From Spartobacteria bacterium (lineage in GTDB: Bacteria; Verrucomicrobiota; Verrucomicrobiia; Chthoniobacterales; UBA10450): a stretch of 64,000 bases of DNA. Positions 52,828 through 60,619 of this stretch are shown in pieces (position 1 is the stretch's first letter; each line of letters begins with the position of its first letter). The notes under the pieces were generated by a model, which saw nothing but the letters and a program-made list of their open reading frames with translations, did no database searches and was not told the DNA's origin. The position numbers and the translations under genes were made by a program. The stretch spans positions 1 through 64,000 of the forward strand of contig PNAA01000046.1 of NCBI GenBank assembly GCA_003169975.1, in the 5' to 3' direction.

Positions 52828-53505
52828 ATGCCTGAAACAGCGCGAGGAAGAATGAGCGCGACGGCAATTGCCTTTTCGCCGGATCGTAGGGCGGATGTCC
52901 ACGTTGCACTCTGGCTCACCTACATCACGCTCGGCTGGATGACGATTGAAGGAGCGGCTTCGTTGCTGCTCGGATGGGCGTCGCAGAGTCTGCTGCTCGA
53001 AGCGTTCGGAATCGATAGCCTCGTAGAGCTGTTCAGTGCCGGCGTGCTCTTGTGGCGGCTGAAAGTCGAGGCGAGCGGCCTCGCCAATGAAATGCGGGTG
53101 GAAGCTGTTGAACGGCGCGCCGCGCGCTGGGTCGGCTACTCGCTCTACGCTCTGGTTGCCTATGTGATCTTCAATTCTGCCTACGGATTGTTTGTCGTCG
53201 AACGTGTAACCGACACGCATGAAAGCGCGTGGGGAATTGTCATCGGCTTGATCGCCAAGGTCGGTATGCCAATCCTCGCGGGCTACAAATTGCGAGTAGC
53301 GGCACGCTTGAACTCGCGAGCATTGCGGGCCGATGCGATGGAAGCGATCACTTGCGGCTATTTGTCGATCGTTTTGATCGCGGGACTCGCAGCGACCAGA
53401 TTGTTCGGCTGGTGGTGGCTGGATAGCGTCGCCGCGCTCGCGCTCATTCCTTTTCTCGTGAAGGAAGCGCGTGCGGCGATTCGTGGCGAGTGTGATTGCT
53501 GTTGA
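52828..53505 (+). CDS. Second CDF-like cation transporter, short, Cys-rich C terminus
   Basis: 225 aa, six membrane segments (MTIEGAASLLLGWASQSLLLEAFGID; RADAMEAITCGYLSIVLIAG). It resembles the CDF membrane domain without the soluble C-terminal domain, and it ends CDCC, a possible metal site. The His of the usual HxxxD pair is replaced in one site. Follows the DmeF gene by 29 bases; together they look like one metal-efflux unit. Confidence 0.65.
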   Translation: MPETARGRMSATAIAFSPDRRADVHVALWLTYITLGWMTIEGAASLLLGWASQSLLLEAFGIDSLVELFSAGVLLWRLKVEASGLANEMRVEAVERRAARWVGYSLYALVAYVIFNSAYGLFVVERVTDTHESAWGIVIGLIAKVGMPILAGYKLRVAARLNSRALRADAMEAITCGYLSIVLIAGLAATRLFGWWWLDSVAALALIPFLVKEARAAIRGECDCC

Positions 53506-53539
53506 GCCCCGCGGCCCAGGCACCGTCTCTGGCATGTCG

Positions 53540-54822
53540 TTAAAAGACGAACATGCCGATAGCAGCGGCAAACATTAAGAGCGTCGTGATTCCAACCGAA
53601 ACTAATCCGAGCGGCGAACTCGGTTGGTTCTGCATGATCTTGCGATCGGAGGCGACGAGCCAAGCGCCGACGAGCAAAAACGGCGCCAGCAATCCGTTGA
53701 TAATCGCCGTGCAGTAAAGTGCCTTCACCGGATTCACCCCGGCGAAATCAAGCGCGACGCCCGTCAGAGTCGAGAGAATTATGACGCCATAAAACGCGCG
53801 TGCGGATGTGAACTCTGAATCGAGTCCTTGTTTCCAGCCGAATGTCTCTGCAAACGCATATGCTGCCGAGCCAGAGAGGGTCGGGATGGCGAGAAAGCCC
53901 ACAGCGATAATGCCGACGGTGAAGAGGAGATAGGCGAATTTTCCGGCAAGGGGTAGCAATGCCTCCGCCGCTTGCTTCGTCGTCTCAATGTTCGTTGTGC
54001 CGTGCGCATGCAACGTCAACGCCGTGGTCAGAATGATGAAATACATGACGAGGTTCGAAAAAATGTCCCGATCCCAACATCCATCTTGCGAACCGCGATC
54101 TCACGCCGGCTCGCTCCTTTGCGCCAGGCGAGCATTCTTCGTCCGATCGCCTTTTCCTCTTCGACTTCCTGCGAGCTTTGCCAAAAGAAGAGATAGGGGC
54201 TGATCGTCGTCCCGAGAATGGCGACGAGCATGGCCCACCCGTCGTGCCCTTTCGGCAACGAGGGAATGAATGTGTCGCGCGCGACCTTGCTCCAGTCGGA
54301 TCCGATCACAAACGCCGTGATAACGTAGGCAAAGAGCGTTAGGGCGAGCCACTTTAGTATCCGGGCGATCTGATGGTAGCGGCATTGGACTGTCGCCAAG
54401 GCGATGGCGGCGCCGAAGAGAACAACGAAATAGTGGGAACTGAGCCCGGACAACATTTCTGCCGCATCCGCCATTCCCGAGAGGTTTGCGCCGATGTTGA
54501 TCGTGTTGGCGATGAGCAATGCCATCGCGAATAGGGCGATCAACGGCTTGGGAAACTTGTGGTGAAATGCGCCGGCGAGTCCCCGACCTGTCACCATTCC
54601 GATGCGCGCGCACATCATTTGTACGCTTGCCATCAGCGGCCAGGTGATCAACGCGGTCCAAAGCTGGCCGGTGCCCAAGAGAGCGCCGGCCGTTGAATAT
54701 GTGGCGATGCCTGATGGATCATCATCGGCCGCGCCGGTGATGAGGCCCGGTCCAAGATTGGCAAAAAATCGCGTGAGCGGGTCTTGCTGTGATTTGGACG
54801 GGGTCACCGGTTCCTTTCGCAT
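53540..54822 (-). pseudogene. mntH: NRAMP divalent-metal transporter, frameshifted
   Basis: The 5' part (54822-54028) reads NLGPGLITGAADDDPSGIATYSTAGA, GANLSGMADA and TTISPYLFFWQSSQEVEEEKA, the NRAMP DPSG and TM6 motifs, then shifts frame. The 3' part continues from about 54060 as VMYFIILTTALTLHAHGTTNI and FLAIPTLSGSAAYAFAE. One T appears missing in a run of six (54056-54061 on the plus strand as A). It could be a real decay or a sequencing error; otherwise the protein would be a normal Mn/Fe importer. Confidence 0.78.
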
Positions 54823-54902
54823 CCTCTGCGTTCGCCGGTCTTATCGCTATTGAACTAACAGCGTGCGCGTGAACGCCGCCAAGTCATGACGTCTGCCTTC
54901 GG

Positions 54903-54995
54903 CGGCACGCAACGCGCCGGCATCCCGATTACGAGCCGGACCTGAATTTCAAGAAGGCGAAAGCCGAGACGGACGTTGAGCAGTCGCTGATCTGA
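54903..54995 (+). pseudogene. 3' remnant of a DNA methyltransferase (copy B, direct repeat B)
   Basis: Encodes HPDYEPDLNFKKAKAET and ends with a stop, after a one-base deletion upstream (GCCGGCATCC versus GCCGAGCATCC in copy A). It is the right-hand partner of direct repeat A. The 54823-55080 gap holds this remnant and otherwise only low-information sequence. Confidence 0.7.
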
Positions 54996-55080
54996 GCGGC
55001 GCGGGGTCGCCGGTTCGTTTCTCACTTCCTTTGTTCCGGTCGGGGGACGCGTTTGATGCCTTCAGTCCGATTCAAGTTGT

Positions 55081-55437
55081 GTGAATATCTTGCTGGTCGA
55101 GGATCACGACCAGAGTCGAACGGTCCTTTCGAATCTTTTGATCCACTGCGGGCACGAGGTACTCATGGCCGCGAACCTCCGGGAAGCGATGATCTTGCTC
55201 GGCGACTTGCGATTTGATGTGCTGGTGAGTGACATCGGCCTGCCCGATGGGAGCGGACTGGAGTTGCTCGCTGAAGCGAAGAGGCGTCAGCCGTGGAAGA
55301 AGACGGTGGCGTTAACCGCCCACGCGCAGCCCGAAGAGAAGGAACTTGGGTTGCGGTCTGGATTCGACGCGTATCTGACGAAGCCGTTCGATTTCCATCA
55401 GCTGCGTTCTTTGCTGGCCGAAACTCCGTCAGCGTGA
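55081..55437 (+). CDS. Single-domain response regulator
   Basis: 118-aa receiver from GTG 55081: NILLVEDHDQSRTVLS, DVLVSDIGLPDGSG (phosphoacceptor Asp), TVALTAHAQPEE (Thr switch) and DAYLTKPFDF (Lys). No output domain and no kinase beside it. A long hairpin follows. Confidence 0.85.
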   Translation: MNILLVEDHDQSRTVLSNLLIHCGHEVLMAANLREAMILLGDLRFDVLVSDIGLPDGSGLELLAEAKRRQPWKKTVALTAHAQPEEKELGLRSGFDAYLTKPFDFHQLRSLLAETPSA

Positions 55438-55465
55438 CTGGCGGGCAACCGTCCGGTCCTCTGGG

Positions 55466-55506
55466 TTCCCCTCGTTTCCAAAGTCTCTTTGGGAACGAAG
55501 GGAAGC
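55466..55506. terminator. Long hairpin after the receiver gene
   Basis: TTCCCCTCGTTTCCAAAG pairs with CTTTGGGAACGAAGGGAA around a TCT loop with one or two mismatches. It sits about 30 bases after the stop of the receiver gene and can act as a terminator or be a dispersed palindromic unit. Confidence 0.55.
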
Positions 55507-55579
55507 GAACGGCGCGCTTTAAAAGCTCGCGTTTGCCGGTCGAAATGGTTTACATTTACCTGCCGATCAAAACTACTTT

Positions 55580-57022
55580 ATGAAGAACTACAGCGGCTTC
55601 CCCAGAGTGATGGATTCAATCATCGAACCGCTTGGTCGCCTGGTCCCAAAATGGTTTTGGGGACTGCCTCTCTGCGTGAGCGCCGCCCTTCTTCTGGTCT
55701 ATGAGTTCAACGGTCTCGGGGCCGTGGACCGGCCGCACGGGGAGCGAAAGGAGCGCTCGACCGGACGGGACTTCGCCGCGCAGACCGATGTGCAACTGCA
55801 TCCGCGCGCGTCAGCCACCGCGCCCGGCTGGGCCTCGGAGCGCGTCTGGAGCGGGCACGATGATTGGGAACCGTTCGTCGCCGCGGATCGCTCTTCCAGT
55901 TACGTCTATCAAATGACGACCCGCTTCAACACGCGGCTCTCGGGAATCTTCATTCGACGTTCGGCGGACGGCGGCAAGACCTGGGAACCGGATCAGCTCA
56001 TCGCGCCGATAAACGTTTGGCAGGCCGATCCGCAGGTGCAGGTGGACGCGAACGGGACGGTCTACGCCGTCTGGCTCGACGGCCCGTATTGGATGAGCAC
56101 GTTGGTGAAGTCCTACGATCACGGCACGACTTGGACGGCGCCGATCGTGATTGCTCCGGCGCTGCGCTGGACCGATCACCCGTGGCTGGTCGTCTCGCCC
56201 GATGGCCAGGATGTTTATGTCGGCCTGAACAAGGACGACAGCTTCATCGTCGCGTCACATGACGGCGGTGCGACCTTCCTCACCCCGATCAGGACGAATC
56301 CCGTGCCGACGCCCGGTCACTGGTGGGATGCCAATGGCGCCGCGATCGCTCCCGACGGCGGCATTTACTACGCGGTGATCAACTTTTTTCTCAACTACGA
56401 AGGGCCGTCCGAGGTCAACATCGTCAGTTCGCATGACCACGGAGCGAGCTGGCAAACGACCCTGGTGGACACCTCGGCGCCGCCGCCCGGTTGCAAAGGA
56501 GCCGCGGGCTGCGGTTACGGTTTCCTCTCCACCACCGCGGGGCTGGCGATCGATGCCAATGGCCGGATGGTGCTCGCTTATCATGCCGGTGACATCGCGA
56601 AGGGTCCTCAGCAAATGTGGATCACGACGTCGGACAACGGCGTCCACTGGACGGCGCGGGTGCAGATCTCGCAACCGGACCCGGCGGCCGACAACGGCTT
56701 TCCTTCGGTTGCGGCAGGCCCGACGGCGGGAGATTTCCGCGTTGTCTGGCAGGGAAACAAGAATGGCGATCCGCGCGGTTGGAACACCTTTTACCGACGG
56801 ACGACCGATGGCGGGACAACCTGGAGCGAGACGGCCCAGCTTTCCGATCGCACGACCGGCGCACCCTACAAGAATCCCGCGGGTTACGCGTTTCCCTATG
56901 GCGATTACCTCAGTCTCTCGGTGGACAGGGCGGGAGTTAATCACGTGATTTGGGGCGAGGGCGCCAGCTACGACGGGCCCGGCGGGTCGTGGTACACGCG
57001 GGGGATGGCGACCGGCCAATAG
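55580..57022 (+). CDS. Secreted BNR/Asp-box repeat protein (sialidase-like beta-propeller)
   Basis: 480 aa with an N-terminal membrane/signal segment (WFWGLPLCVSAALLLVYEF). Asp-box motifs SADGGKTWE, SYDHGTTWT, SHDGGATFL, SHDHGASWQ, TSDNGVHWT and TTDGGTTWS mark propeller blades. These occur in sialidases and other exo-glycosidases and in non-enzymatic propellers; catalytic residues of sialidases cannot be assigned by eye. A REP element follows the stop. Confidence 0.75.
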   Translation: MKNYSGFPRVMDSIIEPLGRLVPKWFWGLPLCVSAALLLVYEFNGLGAVDRPHGERKERSTGRDFAAQTDVQLHPRASATAPGWASERVWSGHDDWEPFVAADRSSSYVYQMTTRFNTRLSGIFIRRSADGGKTWEPDQLIAPINVWQADPQVQVDANGTVYAVWLDGPYWMSTLVKSYDHGTTWTAPIVIAPALRWTDHPWLVVSPDGQDVYVGLNKDDSFIVASHDGGATFLTPIRTNPVPTPGHWWDANGAAIAPDGGIYYAVINFFLNYEGPSEVNIVSSHDHGASWQTTLVDTSAPPPGCKGAAGCGYGFLSTTAGLAIDANGRMVLAYHAGDIAKGPQQMWITTSDNGVHWTARVQISQPDPAADNGFPSVAAGPTAGDFRVVWQGNKNGDPRGWNTFYRRTTDGGTTWSETAQLSDRTTGAPYKNPAGYAFPYGDYLSLSVDRAGVNHVIWGEGASYDGPGGSWYTRGMATGQ

Positions 57023-57037
57023 CCGGCCGATCTCAAA

Positions 57038-57089
57038 CTGGACACGCCGCGGCGTGTCCCCCCGGAGGGACGCGCTTCCGCGCGTCCAG
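57038..57089. repeat. REP element 4
   Basis: Hairpin GGACACGC/GCGTGTCC (57040-57059), centre CCCCCCGGAGGG, hairpin GGACGCGC/GCGCGTCC (57068-57087), ends ACTGGAC and GTCCAGG. Same family as at 13651, 14175 and 42539. Confidence 0.85.
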
Positions 57090-57154
57090 GGATCGCGCGG
57101 GAAGGAAAGCTTGGGCGACGCCGGGGCAACCGTTGATCTTCGGTCGATGTCTCA

Positions 57155-57183
57155 TCTCGCGCTTCGCAGAGCGAAGCGTCTAC
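57155..57183. repeat. CGCTTCGC hairpin repeat, copy 2
   Basis: TCTCGCGCTTCGCAGA then GCGAAGCGTCTAC, one base different from the copy at 40427-40455. It lies between REP element 4 and lpxC-fabZ; 57023-57249 holds these two repeats and no gene. Confidence 0.65.
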
Positions 57184-57249
57184 AGGGCAGCATTCGTCCG
57201 GCGAAAGCGCCACTGGTCAGCGGCATGAAATTCTGTTAGGTAGCGCTCC

Positions 57250-58569
57250 ATGCCTTCCGCCGAGTTTCAGCACACGCTCGCCAAAGCCGCTGCACTCAGC
57301 GGCACATCACTCCACACCGGCGCCAGGGTGTCGCTGAAAATCCAGCCGGCGCCGGCCGATTCCGGGATCAAATTCAAACGCAAAGATCTCGAGGACGAGC
57401 CGACGATCGACGCCACGATCGCCAACGTGAAAACGGTCGAGCGCGCGACCACGATCGGGGAAGGCTCGATGCGCGTGCACACCGTCGAGCACGTGCTCTC
57501 GGCGCTCTCCGCCCTCGGGGTCGATAACGCGGTCATCGAGATGGACGCGAATGAGCCGCCGATCGGCGACGGCAGCGCGCTGGCCTATGTGGAGGCGATC
57601 AAGAAAGCCGGAGTGGTGCCGCAGGAGACGCCGCGGCTGCCCTTCCACGTGCGCGAACCGATTTCGATCGAGACGAAAACCGGTTCGCTCCTCGTGCTTT
57701 TGCCGGACGACGAATTTCGCATCTCCTGCACCCAGGCCGGGCCGGACAGGCGCTTCACGCAGTTCATGTCGACGCCGATCACACCCGCCATCTACGAGCG
57801 CGAAATCGCCCCCGCGCGCACCTTTGTTTACTACGAGGACGTCCAGCCGCTGATGGAGAAAAATTTGATCAAGGGAGGCAGCCTGGAAAATGCGATTGTC
57901 GTGCGGGGCGAGTCCGTCCTGAGCAAGGAACCGCTGCGCTTTCCCGACGAATTCGTTAGGCACAAGATTCTCGACATCATCGGCGATCTCGCGCTCTTCG
58001 GGCGGGCGATTCGCGGTCACGTCGTCGCGGTCAAACCGGGCCATGGCGCCAACACGGAGCTCGCCCGCGCGCTGGCGAAGGCGCACGAGAGGACGGTCGC
58101 GATGTTCCCGCAGCGCACCTTCCCGCAAGGCGAAGGCGGCCTCGATATCAACGAGGTGATGAACATCCTGCCGCATCGTTATCCCTTCCTGATGGTCGAT
58201 CGTATTCTCTCTTTCGAGGGCGAAACGAAATGCGTCGGGATGAAATCAGTCAGCATCAACGAGCCATTTTTCCAGGGCCATTTCCCGGGTCATCCGGTGA
58301 TGCCCGGTGTGCTGCAAGTCGAAGCGATGGCGCAGGTCGCGAGCGTGCTGATGATGCGCATCAGCAAGAGCGCGAGCCGGGTCGGTTATTTCATGAGCGC
58401 AGACGGAGTGAAATTCCGCAAGCCGGTTTTCCCCGGCGACACGCTCTTCATTCACGCGGAGCTGACGAAGTCGCGCGGCAACCGTCTCGCGAAAGCGATG
58501 TGCCGGTGTGTGGTGAATGATGCGGTCGTTTCCGAAGGCGAGTTGATGTTCACGTTTCTGGACAAATGA
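57250..58569 (+). CDS. lpxC-fabZ: Bifunctional LpxC deacetylase / FabZ-type dehydratase
   Basis: 439 aa. The LpxC part (about 1-290) starts FQHTLAKAAALSGTSLHTG and has VHTVEHVLSALSALGVDNAVIE (zinc His) and RHKILDIIGDLALFGRAIRGHV with H and D ligands. The FabZ part (about 295-439) has LPHRYPFLMVDRI and GHFPGHPVMPGVLQVEAMAQV, including the catalytic His and Glu. Fusion of the two is known in Bacteroidota and PVC bacteria. It joins lipid A commitment to beta-hydroxyacyl chain supply. lpxA follows 140 bases on. Confidence 0.95.
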   Translation: MPSAEFQHTLAKAAALSGTSLHTGARVSLKIQPAPADSGIKFKRKDLEDEPTIDATIANVKTVERATTIGEGSMRVHTVEHVLSALSALGVDNAVIEMDANEPPIGDGSALAYVEAIKKAGVVPQETPRLPFHVREPISIETKTGSLLVLLPDDEFRISCTQAGPDRRFTQFMSTPITPAIYEREIAPARTFVYYEDVQPLMEKNLIKGGSLENAIVVRGESVLSKEPLRFPDEFVRHKILDIIGDLALFGRAIRGHVVAVKPGHGANTELARALAKAHERTVAMFPQRTFPQGEGGLDINEVMNILPHRYPFLMVDRILSFEGETKCVGMKSVSINEPFFQGHFPGHPVMPGVLQVEAMAQVASVLMMRISKSASRVGYFMSADGVKFRKPVFPGDTLFIHAELTKSRGNRLAKAMCRCVVNDAVVSEGELMFTFLDK

Positions 58570-58573
58570 CGTT

Positions 58574-58709
58574 CCGAATGCCGAAGCACGAATGACGAAG
58601 GACCAAGGAATGACCAGTTCCGAATGGCGAAATGGAAGCCAGCGACCGGGCTTCGGTCATTCGTCATTCGTCATTCCTTCGTCCTTCGTCCTTCGTCATT
58701 CATCCTGAC
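58574..58709. repeat. GACGAA/TTCGTC-type tandem and inverted repeats before lpxA
   Basis: The left arm contains GAATGACGAAGGACCAAGGA; the right arm (58659-58703) has tandem CATTCGT and CCTTCGT units. The arms can form a stem of roughly 25 bp. It could be an attenuating structure or a dispersed repeat. Confidence 0.6.
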
Positions 58710-59489
58710 ATGTCCGAACTCCAGATTCACCCAACCGCGATTATCGATCCGGCGGCGCAACTGGGCGCGGGCACGGTGGTCGGGCCCTATTGCATCGTCG
58801 CGGCCGGGGTTTCGTTAGGGGAAAATTGCTGGTTGCAGCACCATGTCACGCTCGACGGACCGCTCATCGCCGGTCGGGGAAATAAATTCTACGCCTACTG
58901 CTCGATCGGGCAGCAGACCCAGGATTTGAAATATCGCGGCGAGCCCACTTATCTCGAGATCGGTAACGAGAATTGCTTCCGCGAGTTCGTCACCATCAAT
59001 CGCAGCACGTTGGACAGCGGCAAAACGCGCGTCGGGAGCGGCGGAAATTTCCTCGCCTACTCCCACATCGGGCACGATTGCACGGTGGGTGATTTCGTTA
59101 TTTTCTCGAATAACGGCACGCTCGCCGGCCACGTGCAGGTGAGCGATCACGCGGTCATCGGCGGCTTGACGGCGGTCCATCAATTTTGCCGGATCGGCCG
59201 TTTCGCGATCACCGGCGGCTGCTCCAAGATTGTGCAGGACGTGCCGCCGTTCATGATTGCCGATGGCAACCCAGCGATGGTGCGCGGGATCAACCAGGTG
59301 GGTCTGGAGCGCCACGGTTACTCGCCGGAAAGGATCAAGCCGATCAAGGAAGCGTTTCGCTTGATTTACCGGGCGAAGATGAACACCGGTCAGGCGCTGG
59401 AGGCGGTGCGCGAGAAGGTGGGGGCGAGCGAAGACGTGCGCTCCATTCTCCGATTCATCGCGGAGAGCGAGCGCGGCATTATTCGCTGA
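58710..59489 (+). CDS. lpxA: UDP-N-acetylglucosamine acyltransferase
   Basis: 259 aa left-handed beta-helix acyltransferase, first step of lipid A: IHPTAIIDPAAQLGAGTVVGPYC, GRGNKFYAYCSIGQQTQDLKY, FVTINRSTL, SHIGHDCTVGDFVIFSNN (catalytic His in IGHDC), GHVQVSDHAVIGGLTAVHQF. ATG 58710 matches the family. It follows lpxC-fabZ after a repeat-rich 140-base gap. Confidence 0.94.
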   Translation: MSELQIHPTAIIDPAAQLGAGTVVGPYCIVAAGVSLGENCWLQHHVTLDGPLIAGRGNKFYAYCSIGQQTQDLKYRGEPTYLEIGNENCFREFVTINRSTLDSGKTRVGSGGNFLAYSHIGHDCTVGDFVIFSNNGTLAGHVQVSDHAVIGGLTAVHQFCRIGRFAITGGCSKIVQDVPPFMIADGNPAMVRGINQVGLERHGYSPERIKPIKEAFRLIYRAKMNTGQALEAVREKVGASEDVRSILRFIAESERGIIR

Positions 59490-59520
59490 GGTCCGCCGCC
59501 CTCCGCCTCTCGCCTAACGA

Positions 59521-60042
59521 TCAGGCGGCGAGAAGCGGCGTGTCCCCCGGAGTCAAAATCCCGTTGAACTTCGGGTAAAGGAATTTGGCAACGGGCGCGT
59601 TGCTTTTCGTGTGGGCGGTGACCCGGGCCAACCCCACCTCGCGCAACCGGTGGAGCGATTCCCCGAGCAGCGCCGTGCCGAGGCCGCGGTTGCGATACTC
59701 CATCAGCACGCAGGGTCCGGGGGAAAGATGGTTCTCGGCCGCCGGAGCGGGGATCAAAATGGATGCGCCGATCATGCGCAGGCCGTGCCGCAACGCGAGG
59801 CAGATGCCGCCCTCTCCCGGCGCAAAAGCCCGCAGCAGCCAGCCGTCGATCATGTCGTTGACCTCGTGGATCGCGTCGCCCCAGGAGGTGTCGTGCGCAA
59901 AGGAGCGGGTAATGACGGCGCGCAGTTCCTTCTCGTCAGCGTCGGTCGCAACGACGAAGTGGTAATGCTCGGGAAGCGCCGCGCCGAGGGGTGGAAGCGT
60001 GTCTAAATCCCAGCTGAATCGAACCCATTGAACGAGCTTCAT
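59521..60042 (-). CDS. GNAT-family N-acetyltransferase
   Basis: 173 aa from ATG 60042. PGPCVLMEYRNRGLGTALLGESLHRLREVG carries the Q/RxxGxG/A acetyl-CoA loop; SNAPVAKFLYPKFNG is a typical C-terminal alpha-beta unit. Acceptor unknown. Convergent with lpxA. Confidence 0.8.
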   Translation of the reverse strand: MKLVQWVRFSWDLDTLPPLGAALPEHYHFVVATDADEKELRAVITRSFAHDTSWGDAIHEVNDMIDGWLLRAFAPGEGGICLALRHGLRMIGASILIPAPAAENHLSPGPCVLMEYRNRGLGTALLGESLHRLREVGLARVTAHTKSNAPVAKFLYPKFNGILTPGDTPLLAA

Positions 60043-60142
60043 GTGTGCGCGTCGGGAAATTACCACGCGGGATCGCGCACCCGCAACTGACGTTTCCAAA
60101 AAATCGCGCCGCGCGCTGCGGACGCTGGAAAATTTCGGTGCG

Positions 60143-60610
60143 CTACAACGCCCGCACAGCCTTCAGCGTCTCCTGAAACGGCGTATAGAGGTCGCGCTGC
60201 TGCGCTACGCCCCGCCGCATGATCGGCTTGAAGTTCGCGATATCAGTGATGTTGATAATCTGATCGACGCTCTGGACGAAGGCGCTCATCGCGTCGTTCG
60301 TCGCGAAGCGATGGCTGGCAAGGATGACAAAATGCTCGCGTCGGAGCGAGTTGGTCCGCTTCACCATCTCGCGCAAGATCGGATTATCATCGACCTTCGA
60401 GCGCTTAAAGTTCTCGTAGATGACGACCACATTGTAGCTGTAGGTGGCGAGTTTGAGGAGGACGTCTTCTTCGAAGAGGCCGAGATGCACCTTGTAATTT
60501 AGCTCGGTCAACTGCGGCACGATCATGTTCTGGTACTGCGGATGATCAATGCAGACGAGGGCGGTCTTGTCGCCGAGGTCAAAAAAATTGCTGTCTTGAT
60601 CGGTTCTCAT
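60143..60610 (-). CDS. Hypothetical receiver-like protein beside the pilT genes
   Basis: 155 aa. KTALVCIDHPQYQNMIVPQLTELNYKVHLG and YNVVVIYENF resemble a receiver-like alpha/beta fold, but a phosphoacceptor cannot be assigned with confidence. It starts ten bases after the upstream PilT gene's stop and may modulate pilus retraction. Confidence 0.6.
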   Translation of the reverse strand: MRTDQDSNFFDLGDKTALVCIDHPQYQNMIVPQLTELNYKVHLGLFEEDVLLKLATYSYNVVVIYENFKRSKVDDNPILREMVKRTNSLRREHFVILASHRFATNDAMSAFVQSVDQIINITDIANFKPIMRRGVAQQRDLYTPFQETLKAVRAL

Positions 60611-60619
60611 GTTTGCCGC

